DNA of 64,000 nt, taken from assembly GCF_020010925.1 (NCBI RefSeq), contig NZ_JAGJBZ010000002.1, positions 1,116,001 to 1,180,000 of the forward strand, given 5' to 3'. Of the stretch, positions 45,153 to 54,052 are shown in pieces. Position numbers and translations under genes: made by a program. The number at the start of each line of letters is the position of its first letter. Within the stretch, counting starts at the first letter, position 1. Origin of the DNA: Streptomyces griseiscabiei (GTDB lineage Bacteria > Actinomycetota > Actinomycetes > Streptomycetales > Streptomycetaceae). Below the pieces are notes generated by a model. That model was not told where the DNA came from, did not search any database, and saw only the letters and a list, made by a program, of their open reading frames with translations.

Positions 45153-46547
45153 TCAGCCGACGCTGGGCGCGGGGGCGGTCCACTGGTTGTTGCGCATAAG
45201 GGTGTACTTGATGTCCACCAGCCGCGGGGCGATGGTCAACTCGAGCTCCTCGGCTGGCTGAAGGTGGCCGGCATCGTCCTGCTCGGCGCGCCACACACGG
45301 TAGTCGAGGTTGGGGTAGGCCGGGTTGATGCCGATCTCGCCCTTGGGCATCGTGCCGTTGAACGGGGCGACGATGTCCATGTGGTTCCAGTAGTTCCAGG
45401 CTTGTAGCGCCTTGTGCTGGTCGAAGTAGAAGTAGAAGTCGGGGTAGCGGCCGAAGGTGCGCAGTTCCCGGTGGATCAGGTGGCCGAGCAGGGGGCCGAG
45501 CTGGGCGGAGAGGGAGTCGAACTCCCAGCGCGTGTGGTGCCAGGCTTCGGGAACGTCGCCGGGCGCGAAGAGGCGGGCTGCGGCCAGGTAGCTGATCCGT
45601 TCGACCAGGTACGAGCTGGCGTGGTTGGTATCGATGGTCGGGTCGACTCGGTGGATGAGCGCGGACAGCTGCTTCGGGCGGGGTCGGAACCTTGCGAGGT
45701 CGAACTTGCCGGCCATGGTGGGGAAGGAGGCGAACAGCATCTCCTTGTAAAGCCAGTTGTTCAGCTCGCCGAGCTCAGCCAGGCGTTGGGTGTGGTGCGA
45801 GGTCGAATGGAGCATCAGGTACTCGGCGACCGCTTCGAAGTACAGGTAGCCGAGGATCGGCAGTCGGGGGATCGTCTCGTCGAGCAGCTTGAGAAACGGA
45901 TCGGCGTCGACCTTGGTGCCCTGGTAGGCGACGGCGGCAGCGGTGGCGAGGAACGCGGCCGAGTTCTTGACCCGGCTGACTACGGTCTCGCGCAGTTGGT
46001 GCCGTTCGTTCTTGCTCAGCAGGTATTCGAGGTGGCTGTAGATCTGCAGGTGGATGAGGCCCAGCCGCAGGTAGTCCACGCCGGCGAGCCCGCGGTACGC
46101 CTGCGGCGGGGTGTCGACCTCGAAGATCAGCGGGGTGGGGACGCGGTCGGTGACGCCGAGCTTGGACAGGAAGGCCGGCGCTTCCTTTGTCAGGACGTAG
46201 GCGCCCAGGTTATGCATGCGAAAGCCCTGGTCGGTTGCGGTGAGCGGCGCGCAGTAGATGCTTCCGACGAGGCAGCCGCCCGACGGGTAGAGCACGCCCT
46301 GCCGGCTGATCTCCTCCAGGGCGTGGGTGACGTGCAACAGGTGCAGCTTGTCGTTGCCGCTCAGGGCCTCAAAGAGGGCGTTCTGCCGCAGCAGGTGGCC
46401 GTTCGGAGTGTCCTCGGCGAGCCGTCTGTCCCAGCCAGCGGCCCGGGTTGCAAGCGGGTCGGTGTGGTCGGCGGGACTGGAGATGAGGTTGGAGTCGAAG
46501 AAGGCGTGGGCGTCGGCCCATAAGTGATAGGCGTCGAGGAAGTCCAT
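45153..46547 (-). CDS. 464-residue protein of unknown function
   Basis: A soluble, mostly helical protein rich in Leu, Tyr and His (HNLGAYVLTKEAP, DYLRLGLIHLQIYSHLEYLL, YPDFYFYFDQHKALQAWNYW). I do not recognise a family and see no TM segment or signal. It begins two bases after the HD gene stop and is followed by the methyltransferase, so it is a core member of this operon. Confidence 0.75.
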   Translation of the reverse strand: MDFLDAYHLWADAHAFFDSNLISSPADHTDPLATRAAGWDRRLAEDTPNGHLLRQNALFEALSGNDKLHLLHVTHALEEISRQGVLYPSGGCLVGSIYCAPLTATDQGFRMHNLGAYVLTKEAPAFLSKLGVTDRVPTPLIFEVDTPPQAYRGLAGVDYLRLGLIHLQIYSHLEYLLSKNERHQLRETVVSRVKNSAAFLATAAAVAYQGTKVDADPFLKLLDETIPRLPILGYLYFEAVAEYLMLHSTSHHTQRLAELGELNNWLYKEMLFASFPTMAGKFDLARFRPRPKQLSALIHRVDPTIDTNHASSYLVERISYLAAARLFAPGDVPEAWHHTRWEFDSLSAQLGPLLGHLIHRELRTFGRYPDFYFYFDQHKALQAWNYWNHMDIVAPFNGTMPKGEIGINPAYPNLDYRVWRAEQDDAGHLQPAEELELTIAPRLVDIKYTLMRNNQWTAPAPSVG

Positions 46548-46549
46548 GG

Positions 46550-47314
46550 TCAGAGCAGGCCCTTCTCAGCGAGCGCGTAGCGCACGGCCACGGCGCCGCT
46601 GGCCCCGGCGAGGTAAGCCCGCTCGGAGACGAGGACCAGGTCGAAGGCGAGGCCGCGTAGCTGGTCGAGGGCGGGCTCGCGGACGTACCGGGCATCCGGC
46701 CACCACTTCAGCTTCGGCAGGCGGTAGCGGTCCAGGGCATCGGCGGCCTTGACCACGTCGGTGATGCGTTCGGCCCGGGCGTGGTCGGCCTTGTCGTCCC
46801 CGGTGAACGCTTCGTACGGGATGTCGTGCAGGCGGACGGCGGTGGCCGCCTGCACGATCCGCCGGGGTGTCGCGGTGAGGCCGAAGTGGCCCCAGACAGC
46901 GTCGGCGTTTGCAGCAAGCCAGATGGCCGCGCGGGCGCCATGTCCGCGGTCGTCCTGGTCGTGGCGCCGCTGGCAGTCGTGGACGGCAGCGGCGAGGATC
47001 GCCGTGGCGGCGTCGGCGTCCCCAAGACCGTTCGCCTCGGCAAGGACGGCGGCGAGCGCCGCTGTCCTCATGGCGTGCCGTACTCCGTGGAGTGACGTGT
47101 GCAGGCCAGGGTCTGCCCACCACCGCGTGGGCAGACCGCCGTGCGCAAGTAACTCCTTCGACTTCGGGCGCAAGGCCAGCTGCGGCGCCGGCGGGAGGTC
47201 GGGCCTGTGGTCGCTGATCCACCCGATGGTGGCGTGATCCATGTGCTGGTGGAGCGGGAGCTGCCCTTGGGCGGCCAGGTCGATCAGACTTGCAGGCAAC
47301 GGGGTCGTGCTCAT
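46550..47314 (-). CDS. HD-domain phosphohydrolase
   Basis: A 254-residue protein. His and HD residues appear in order as SLHGVRHAMR, then AAVHDCQRRHD, then the distal AADALDRYRLP Asp, matching the metal-binding H...HD...D pattern. HD enzymes cleave phosphoesters of nucleotides. It lies between a CYTH protein and the 464-residue protein, with a 2-base gap to the latter. A similar HD gene type (mdp) is described in actinomycete integrative elements. Confidence 0.8.
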   Translation of the reverse strand: MSTTPLPASLIDLAAQGQLPLHQHMDHATIGWISDHRPDLPPAPQLALRPKSKELLAHGGLPTRWWADPGLHTSLHGVRHAMRTAALAAVLAEANGLGDADAATAILAAAVHDCQRRHDQDDRGHGARAAIWLAANADAVWGHFGLTATPRRIVQAATAVRLHDIPYEAFTGDDKADHARAERITDVVKAADALDRYRLPKLKWWPDARYVREPALDQLRGLAFDLVLVSERAYLAGASGAVAVRYALAEKGLL

Positions 47315-47353
47315 TCGTGCCCACCCCCTTGGTGGTCTCCGCGGTCATGTTGA

Positions 47354-47938
47354 CTACCGGATCGGCGCGGCCTGCTGCTCGCGCTCCTTGCGCTCCTTCT
47401 CGGCGGCCTCGAAGGCCGCGGTGAAGTCGGCCAGCTCCTGCTCCGTCATCAAGGTCACGCCGAGCGCCGTGGCGACGTCTGCGATCTTGGCCTCCGCCTC
47501 GGCGAGGGAGGCGTCCGGGGCGCCGTCCTCCAACAGGACCTCGAACTCGGCGTGGTAGCCCCACGCCTCACTCCACTTGACGGCGATCTCGACGCCGTCG
47601 AAGCGGAAGTTGTGACGGAAGTTGAACGCCTCGTGCATCGCCGTCTCGAACCCCAGGGCGTTGAACACCCTCACTGCGGAGGGAACGTCGGCGGGGGCGA
47701 TGGTGAACTCGGTCTCAGGGAAGGCCGCGCCCTGCCCGATCTTGCTCCCCTTGAGGGTGATCTTGGCGGTGCCGGCAGCGGTGTTGTCGGTGACCTTCAG
47801 GAGCTGGCCGGGGAGCACGTAGAAGTAAATGTGCTTGTCGTCGGGGCCCAAGTCCTCCCCGTCCGCCTTCAGGCGGGCGACGAGCTGGTCGTGGAACTCC
47901 TTGGTGAAGCGGGCTCGCATCTCGATCTCGACGGCCAC
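47354..47938 (-). CDS. CYTH-domain (triphosphate tunnel) protein
   Basis: A 194-residue protein opening VEIEMRARF, the family's N-terminal ExExR/K-type motif that lines the triphosphate tunnel, followed by alternating strands with acidic and basic residues (TAKITLKGSK, FEVLLEDG). CYTH enzymes act on triphosphates (adenylate cyclase class IV, thiamine triphosphatase). GTG 47938 has GGAGG upstream. With NDK and HD genes nearby, it probably handles a nucleotide triphosphate. Confidence 0.75.
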   Translation of the reverse strand: MAVEIEMRARFTKEFHDQLVARLKADGEDLGPDDKHIYFYVLPGQLLKVTDNTAAGTAKITLKGSKIGQGAAFPETEFTIAPADVPSAVRVFNALGFETAMHEAFNFRHNFRFDGVEIAVKWSEAWGYHAEFEVLLEDGAPDASLAEAEAKIADVATALGVTLMTEQELADFTAAFEAAEKERKEREQQAAPIR

Positions 47939-48040
47939 GGGACTGCTGCCTCCTCGTTTCAGGCATGGCGAAGCCAGCCGGACCCTGCCGTGTGGGGGCC
48001 TGTCCGGTCGGGCGATCGCTATGGGGTCGGTGGTCGAACG

Positions 48041-48081
48041 CGGGGTGATGCGGCCGATACGGTCCCGGCCACATCACCCCG
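48041..48081 (-). terminator. Hairpin separating two transcription units
   Basis: CGGGGTGATG pairs with CATCACCCCG, and GGCC with GGCC inside, with one mismatch. It lies after the 48097-48396 gene, so the NDK pair and the CYTH-HD-unknown-methyltransferase run may be separate units. Confidence 0.65.
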
Positions 48082-48096
48082 GTGGATCGGTAGGTG

Positions 48097-48396
48097 TCAG
48101 CCGAGGGAGCCGAAGCGCTCCTGAACGACACCCGAGTGCAGGTAGGTTGGCAGCTGGACGCCTCCCACCGACGTGCGGCCGGTGGCGACCTGCTCTTCCG
48201 TCTCGCTGGGGAAGCCCTCCAGCAGACGGAGACACTGCTCGGCCCACTCACGCGACGCGGGCCAGTCGCCCAGGTCGCGGTGGCGCACTGCCAGGGCGTA
48301 CGCGGTTTCGGTAGCCGCCCACAGATCGCTCGCCAGATCACGCTGGAAGATCGACTCCAGCTCGTCGGTGGAGGCCAGGCGGGTCTGGTTGGTCAT
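48097..48396 (-). CDS. Small helical protein of unknown function
   Basis: A 99-residue protein with a TPR-like helical pair (AATETAYALAVRHRDLGDWP and REWAEQCLRLLEGFPSE). GAGAGGG precedes the ATG. It follows the NDK gene on the same strand, 80 bases on. The family is not recognised. Confidence 0.65.
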   Translation of the reverse strand: MTNQTRLASTDELESIFQRDLASDLWAATETAYALAVRHRDLGDWPASREWAEQCLRLLEGFPSETEEQVATGRTSVGGVQLPTYLHSGVVQERFGSLG

Positions 48397-48476
48397 GGTG
48401 CCCTCTCGGTTCAGACGGTCGTGCCCCAGTGGTGAACAACGCGACGGCGTCTCCACAGTGACGCCGTGACCCGCCA

Positions 48477-48986
48477 CTAGTACGTGTAGATCTCGGCCAG
48501 CGTCTTGTAGTCCTGCAGCTCGCCCTTGTCGAACCACAGCTCCACCTCCTGCTTGGCCTCCTCCGCGTTGCCGGAAGCGTGCACGAGGTTCGCGACCGCC
48601 TTGCCAGAGGCGATGCTGGCCGCGGCGCTGTAGTGCGAGAAGTCGCCCCGCACCGTGCCGGCCGGAGCCTGGTTCGGGTAGGTGCTGCCGACGATCTTGC
48701 GGACGGTGGCGATAGCGTCGAAGCCCTCCAGCACCAGGGCGATGACCGGGCCCTGCTGCATGAACGTCGACGTGACGCTGTAGACCTCCGAGCCCAGCCG
48801 CTCCTCCAGGTCGAAGTAGTGCCGGCGGGTGAACTCCTCGTCCATCCACTTCATCTTGGTGCCGACGATCTTCAGCGCGGCGTCCTCGAACCGCGTGATG
48901 ATCCTTCCTGCCAGGCCACGCGCCAGCGCATCGGGCTTGAGCAGGACGAGCGTGCGCTCGACAGTGTGTGCCTGAACCTCGGGCAT
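48477..48986 (-). CDS. Nucleoside-diphosphate kinase, accessory copy
   Basis: A 169-residue NDK, which moves phosphate between nucleoside di- and triphosphates. The N-terminal strand TLVLLKPDALARGLAG and the RGDFSHY block are conserved. The phospho-His is present in NLVHASGN, but the usual HGSDS is altered to HASGN. It is longer than the roughly 137-residue housekeeping enzyme and sits in an accessory cluster with CYTH and HD proteins, so it is probably a specialised paralogue. Confidence 0.85.
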   Translation of the reverse strand: MPEVQAHTVERTLVLLKPDALARGLAGRIITRFEDAALKIVGTKMKWMDEEFTRRHYFDLEERLGSEVYSVTSTFMQQGPVIALVLEGFDAIATVRKIVGSTYPNQAPAGTVRGDFSHYSAAASIASGKAVANLVHASGNAEEAKQEVELWFDKGELQDYKTLAEIYTY

Positions 48987-49391
48987 TGACTCCCTTTCGC
49001 CTTGCTAGCAAACGAACATGACGGACGATCAGCCGTCATCTTCTGAGGTTACCGGCGCTGGCAGGGCGGTTCGGGCCTGCGTGCGATGCCAAGGACGGGT
49101 GAACGCCGGCAATGGTGTCGACGCCTGGTTGACCGAGAGGTCCGATTCGGCCAACCTCCCTGCCCCTGCAATCTGATGGGGGTACGCACCTAGAATCTCC
49201 CTGTGGTCGGCTGGTGCTCGCGCGCCTCTCACGTGCCTTCCAGGGACTGAGCCTTCAGCGAATGGTTTTTGGCCCCTGGTGACTCCGATTCTCCCGGGGC
49301 CCTTCTCGCACGACCATGAAGTGCCAGTGCAGTGGGAGTGCATTTTCGGCGTGCGGGTTTCTGCACCGGAGCGGCGACGAGGGGCAGTCTT

Positions 49392-50051
49392 GTGGACGTG
49401 ATCGAGAGCTGGAGCGGCCGCTACGCCTGCCTGCTGCAGTCCGCCCTGCGGCTCGGCAACGAACAGTTCGCCGCGCACCTGGGCATCGCCGTGAGGACCG
49501 TGGCCGCCTGGCACTCCGACGCGTCTGTCGTGCCTCGCCGAGAGATGCAGCGGCTTCTCGACACGGCCTATGAGCGGGCTTCTGCGGCTGCGCGACAGCG
49601 CTTCGCGCTCCTGCTGGCGAAGGAACGGGCCCCAGCGGACTCGACGCCCCCGGGCGCGCAGGCATTGCGGGTGGCCATCGCGGTGGTGGTCCGCGACAGC
49701 GATGTCCTGCTTGTGTGTCGGCGGGATGACGACGTTGCTGGGATCACCTGGCAGTTCCCGGCCGGGGTCATCAAGCCGGGAGGCAAGGCGGAGACCACCA
49801 CCGTGCGGGAGACCTTGGACGAGACTGGTGTCCACTGCGCGGTTCGCCAGCGCCTCGGTAATCGGCTTCACCCCGTGACCGGCGTGCTGTGCGAGTACTT
49901 CCTCTGCGAGTACCTGACGGGCGAGGCCACCAACAACGACGCCATCGAGAACATCGACGTCATGTGGGTCCCGAGAAAGTCGGTGCCCCGGTTCATCCCC
50001 ATCGATACGATCTTCCCACCCATTCTGGCTGTCCTGGAGGAGCAGACGTGA
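49392..50051 (+). CDS. Helix-turn-helix/NUDIX fusion with degenerate NUDIX box
   Basis: A 219-residue protein. Residues about 15-50 form an HTH-like segment (NEQFAAHLGIAVRTVAAWHS). Residues about 95-215 are a NUDIX fold (WQFPAGVIKPGGKAETTTVRE). The box G-x5-E-x7-RE-x2-EE has Gly for the first Glu and Asp for another, so catalysis is doubtful. GTG 49392 follows GAGGGG. It overlaps the next NUDIX gene as GTGA. Probably a ligand-sensing regulator. Confidence 0.8.
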   Translation: MDVIESWSGRYACLLQSALRLGNEQFAAHLGIAVRTVAAWHSDASVVPRREMQRLLDTAYERASAAARQRFALLLAKERAPADSTPPGAQALRVAIAVVVRDSDVLLVCRRDDDVAGITWQFPAGVIKPGGKAETTTVRETLDETGVHCAVRQRLGNRLHPVTGVLCEYFLCEYLTGEATNNDAIENIDVMWVPRKSVPRFIPIDTIFPPILAVLEEQT

Positions 50052-50461
50052 CGCAGCACAACGCGGAGGAACGACCGGGCATCGCCGCGGCTATCGTCGT
50101 CCACGAGGGGCGCGTGCTCATGGTCCGCCGCCGGGTCAGCGAGGGGCAGCTCTCCTGGCAGTTCCCGGCTGGTGAGGTCGAGCCCGGAGAGGCGCGTGAG
50201 GACGCCGCCGTGCGGGAGACTCAGGAGGAGACCGGCCTGGACGTGGCCGCCGTGAAGCTGCTCGGCGAGCGGGTCCATCCGAACACGGGCAGGCTGATGT
50301 CGTACACGGCCTGCGAGGTGATGGGCGGCACCGCCCACGTAGCCGACACCGAGGAGTTGGCCGAGCTCGCTTGGGTCGCCCATGCCGAGATCCCGCAGTA
50401 CGTGCCGTACGGGTTGTTCGAGCCGGTGCAGGAATATCTCGACGCAGCCCTGACTACCTGA
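50048..50461 (+). CDS. NUDIX hydrolase
   Basis: A 137-residue NUDIX enzyme with an intact box (GEVEPGEAREDAAVRETQEE then TGL) that hydrolyses a nucleoside diphosphate linked to another group. It is translationally coupled by GTGA to the degenerate HTH-NUDIX protein. NUDIX and HD genes recur together in actinomycete integrative elements. The substrate is unknown. Confidence 0.85.
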   Translation: MTQHNAEERPGIAAAIVVHEGRVLMVRRRVSEGQLSWQFPAGEVEPGEAREDAAVRETQEETGLDVAAVKLLGERVHPNTGRLMSYTACEVMGGTAHVADTEELAELAWVAHAEIPQYVPYGLFEPVQEYLDAALTT

Positions 50462-50698
50462 GCACTCCTCTCGAAGTGGCGGGCTCATGATCCCGAATGA
50501 GTGTGCTGTTGTCGTCGGGGCGGAGCGCTGGCACTGACGATTGCCGTCTTTCTCTCCGCCGGGAAGTGTCCGGTCGCAGTCACCACGGGACGGGTGGTCT
50601 GGACATGCGGCTCCGCGTAAGCCGGGTCGCAAGAGCGGGTGTCACGTAGGCTCCGGTGCTGTCGCATGCTGGCCTGTCCGTGGAATTAGGGGACGCCG

Positions 50699-52141
50699 AT
50701 GACGCAGCAGCCTTGGAGCAGCCAAAGGCATCAGACCGCGATCGGCCGAGTCGGCCTCTCGCTGCCAGCTCGTCGCGCCGTCGGCGACCTCCAGTTGGAA
50801 CCCGACACGGGAGTGCTGGACTACGGGTGCGGACGTGGCGGAGATGTACGGGCACTGCAGCACCTCGGCCTCGATGCCGCCGGGTGGGACCCGGTCCACT
50901 TCCCGAACGGGCCGCGTGAGCCGGCCGAGGTGGTCCTTCTCACCTACGTCCTGAACGTCATTGAGAATCCCGCCGAACGACGCGAGACGCTCCTACGAGC
51001 CTGGGACCTCGCTAAATCGGCCCTGGTCGTGTCCGCGCGGTTGAGGTGGGAGCGCAATCAAATCAAAGGCGCGGAGTACGGCGACGGCATTCTCACGCAG
51101 CGCCGCACCTTCCAGCGCCTCTACGCCGCTGGTGAGCTGCGCGACTACGTTGAGGAGGCCACCGGCGTCCGCTGCGTGTCGGCGGCGCCCGGCATCGTTT
51201 ACGCGTTCAAGGACGATGCGGCCCGCCTGAGTTACCTCGCCCGACAGGTCGCTCCTGACGGAGGGTGGCTGGCGTCCGAGGACACCGCCTCGGCGATCAG
51301 CTCAGTCGTCGCTCACTTCGAGCAACGCGGCAGGATGCCTCAGCTGGAGGAAATGCCGCAGCCCATCATCAGCCTCCTTGGCCACCTGCGCCCCGCTGAA
51401 CTCAAGCGCCTTGCCGAACAGGAAGCTGACCTCGCGAAGGTAGAACGAAGCGCCGAGCGCGGAGCCCTCGACACATTGCAATTCCTCGCGCTGGAGCTGT
51501 TTCACGGCCGAGGCCCCGTCAGCAGTCTGCCCTTGCCGGTTCAACTGGACATCCGTGCCTTCTTCCCGTCGTACACCGAGGCGTGTCATCGAGCGGATCG
51601 GCTGCTGTTCAAGCTGCGCGACGACACCTATGTCCGCCGGGCCATGAACGGATCGATCGCCGGCAAGTTCACCGCGACCGCCCTGTACGTTCACCGCCGC
51701 GCGCTCCACCGGATCCCGGCCGTGCTGCGCCTGTACGAGCAGTGCGCGAGCATCGCTGCCGGCCGGCCTGGCGAGTGGTCCGTCGTCAAGCTCCGCCACC
51801 AGGGGCGCGGCGTGAGCTGGCTCGACTATCCCGAGTTCGACACGGACCCGCACCCGCGCATCGCGGCCTCGTACGCCGTCGACCTGAAGACGCTCAAGTC
51901 CTCCTTCATCTCGTACGCGGACTCCACCAACCGCCCGCTGCTGCACCGTAAGCACGAATTTCTGGCCGAGGACGATCCCGAGGCACCCAAGTACCAGAGG
52001 CTCACGGACGCCGAGGTCCGCGCCGGCCTCTACGAGAGCCCGCACCTGATCGGCACGGAAGAGGGCTGGGAACGCGAACTCGTTCGCTGTGAACGGGAGT
52101 TGCGAGGCCACCGGCTCGTGCGGCGGACCACCGGCACCTGA
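50699..52141 (+). CDS. DNA phosphorothioation-associated putative methyltransferase
   Basis: A 480-residue protein. The N-terminal motif I VLDYGCGRGGDVRAL and LLTYVLNVIENPAERRETL place it in the SAM-dependent methyltransferase family annotated as associated with DNA phosphorothioation (I believe TIGR04096; from memory). The C-terminal 250 residues are a family-specific domain (LPLPVQLDIRAFFPSY, VVKLRHQGRGVSWLDYPEFD). Good AGGGG site. Its presence supports a PT system nearby, found at 61.4-64 kb. Its role in PT systems is not established. Confidence 0.85.
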   Translation: MTQQPWSSQRHQTAIGRVGLSLPARRAVGDLQLEPDTGVLDYGCGRGGDVRALQHLGLDAAGWDPVHFPNGPREPAEVVLLTYVLNVIENPAERRETLLRAWDLAKSALVVSARLRWERNQIKGAEYGDGILTQRRTFQRLYAAGELRDYVEEATGVRCVSAAPGIVYAFKDDAARLSYLARQVAPDGGWLASEDTASAISSVVAHFEQRGRMPQLEEMPQPIISLLGHLRPAELKRLAEQEADLAKVERSAERGALDTLQFLALELFHGRGPVSSLPLPVQLDIRAFFPSYTEACHRADRLLFKLRDDTYVRRAMNGSIAGKFTATALYVHRRALHRIPAVLRLYEQCASIAAGRPGEWSVVKLRHQGRGVSWLDYPEFDTDPHPRIAASYAVDLKTLKSSFISYADSTNRPLLHRKHEFLAEDDPEAPKYQRLTDAEVRAGLYESPHLIGTEEGWERELVRCERELRGHRLVRRTTGT

Positions 52142-52184
52142 GCTTCGCCCCGGCTCTCGGCGCCGGAGTGAATGTCAGTGCCGT

Positions 52185-53051
52185 GTGTCACGCTCACCCG
52201 TGACCACTACCCGGGTGGAGGGCCCCTGCCTGCCCTCATACCGAACGCTGTCCAACCTCGCGCTGTCCGAGCCCGAGGACCATGTCCGTGAACTCACCGA
52301 CTGGGTGGAACATGCCTCCGCTGTCACCGGAGTCCCCGGGGCACAGAACGGCTGGGACGTGGCCTACAAGTGGCTGCGTCTCGCCCAGGGCCTGCGCACG
52401 GTGACGTTCGACATGTCGTACGACGACGGCGGCATGTGCTCGGCGGGCCTCGACTTCGACGACGTCTGGGCGGAGATGATGGAGGAGTGGCAGCAGCACC
52501 ATGTTCGTCTCGGCTACTTGCGCGCGGCCCTCGAAGGATTCGTCCGGCTGCTGTACCCGGACACCGCGGAGCCGGGTCTGGCGGTGGAGGCCGCTGAGGA
52601 ACAGTTGCAACACAACGCCGAAGTATGGCCGGTGCACGCGCATGCGGTCGCCAACCATCTGCGCACGCATGCCTCGGACGGCGTGCCGGGCGCTGGCCCC
52701 TCGGTGGCGGCAGCAGTGGCTCAGGCGATTGTCCTGCACGAGATGGCCGTCCGGGGCCGTGCCGCCATCCCTGAGCCGGGAAGCGACGAGGACGGAAAGG
52801 TCTTTCCTACCGGACACGCCGAGGTCTGTGCAGTCAAGGAAGCCTGCACAGTAATGCTGCTGGGGATCCAGCTACTGATGGCCGCGGCGGTGAAGGAGGA
52901 CCGCGTCGCCGTCTTCGACGACAAGTACCTTCTCGACGGCATGTGGATTCCCGACGCCTCAGGCGGCAGCCGCTGGGTGGACGAAGAAATGCCCTACGGC
53001 GAGTACCTCGCCGTTCTCCATCTCCAGCCCGGCGAGCCGCCCGAGCTCTGA
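52185..53051 (+). CDS. Unknown helical protein next to PT methyltransferase
   Basis: About 288 residues, hydrophilic and helical, with WDVAYKWLRLAQGLRTV and YPDTAEPGLAVEAAEEQL segments. No family is recognised. The start is uncertain: GTG 52185 is chosen, with GGAG about 16 bases upstream; GTG 52200 is also possible. It ends at a strong bidirectional terminator. Confidence 0.65.
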   Translation: MSRSPVTTTRVEGPCLPSYRTLSNLALSEPEDHVRELTDWVEHASAVTGVPGAQNGWDVAYKWLRLAQGLRTVTFDMSYDDGGMCSAGLDFDDVWAEMMEEWQQHHVRLGYLRAALEGFVRLLYPDTAEPGLAVEAAEEQLQHNAEVWPVHAHAVANHLRTHASDGVPGAGPSVAAAVAQAIVLHEMAVRGRAAIPEPGSDEDGKVFPTGHAEVCAVKEACTVMLLGIQLLMAAAVKEDRVAVFDDKYLLDGMWIPDASGGSRWVDEEMPYGEYLAVLHLQPGEPPEL

Positions 53052-53102
53052 TTCTGCCACCTGCAGGACTCCTGCGCGGCCACATCGGCACCCCTGAGGC
53101 AA

Positions 53103-53147
53103 ACGACGGGTGGGCCCGACGCCAATGGGGTCGGGCCCACCCGTCGT
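53103..53147. terminator. Perfect 18-bp hairpin, bidirectional terminator
   Basis: ACGACGGGTGGGCCCGAC pairs fully with GTCGGGCCCACCCGTCGT over a nine-base loop, between two convergent genes. Confidence 0.9.
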
Positions 53148-53164
53148 GGCCTGCTAGGCAGGTA

Positions 53165-53965
53165 TCAGGTCATGCACCAGCCGGAGTCGCATGCCCCGTC
53201 ATCCTCATCCGCTTCGTCCTCTCCCGGGCTCTCGTCGGGGATGGCTTGGGTGAGCGGGATCCCGTACCTCGTGAGATAGACGTCGTCCCGGCCGAGTGCG
53301 GCCCGCCGTCGGTTGATCGTTTCCTCCAGCCGGACCGACTGAGCGAACAATTCGGGCTCGTGGCGACGCTGGTGGCGCCAGGCGCCGACGGTGCGGAAGG
53401 GGCAGAAGAAGCAGGAGCTCTTGGGCGGTACGGGCAGGTCGGCCTCGGCGATGAGGCGCTCGCAGTCGTCCCGGCGCAGCCCGAGGTCGAGGAGGGGGTA
53501 TTCGATGACCTCGTGTGCTTCCCTCCGCCGGCGGTTGGCGCGATGGATTTCGTCGAGCGATATGCCGATGCCGACCGCCGCCGGGGCCGCCGCGGTGGCG
53601 CCATGCTCCCGAAGCCACCGCCCGACTACCTTGATCTTGAAGTCAGCGGTGCAGTTGCGGCGGCCTGGAGCGCCGTTCGACATGCGGACCGGGATGGGGA
53701 TCGACCGGGTGTCCGGCCGGTTCAGCCGCTGCATGAGCGTTTCCGTGGCCCCGTCGCGGCGGCGCCGCTTGAGCTGGTGAACATCCAGTCCCGCACGTGC
53801 GGCGTACGGGATGGCGATCTCGCGCACGTACGAGAGGGTCGCGGGATGCTCGCTGTCGTCGCCGACGTTGGCGAACAGGAAGGTGCGGAAGTCGATCTCT
53901 CCGCGCGCGGCGAGCACGAGCAGGGCTGTGCTCTGTACACCGCCTCCGTAGGAGATGACCTTCAT
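53165..53965 (-). CDS. PAPS-reductase-like PP-loop ATP pyrophosphatase
   Basis: About 266 residues. The N-terminal PP-loop is SYGGGVQSTA. Later, SSCFFCPFR gives a Cys pair, and the C-terminus ends with CDSGWC. N-type ATP pyrophosphatases of this family include PAPS reductase, DndC and SspD, so this may supply the SspD/DndC-type step of sulfur insertion into DNA, although it is 7.4 kb from sspA and outside that operon. The Met of the PP-loop start (53965) is preferred; ATG 54055 or 54091 would lengthen it. Confidence 0.75.
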   Translation of the reverse strand: MKVISYGGGVQSTALLVLAARGEIDFRTFLFANVGDDSEHPATLSYVREIAIPYAARAGLDVHQLKRRRRDGATETLMQRLNRPDTRSIPIPVRMSNGAPGRRNCTADFKIKVVGRWLREHGATAAAPAAVGIGISLDEIHRANRRRREAHEVIEYPLLDLGLRRDDCERLIAEADLPVPPKSSCFFCPFRTVGAWRHQRRHEPELFAQSVRLEETINRRRAALGRDDVYLTRYGIPLTQAIPDESPGEDEADEDDGACDSGWCMT

Positions 53966-54052
53966 CGTGTGGTTGGGCTCGCTGGAAGCGGCTCGAGCGA
54001 TGGAGTCGGCGGGATCGGCGTGATGGGCTCCGGAGGTCTGCTGCAAGATCGA

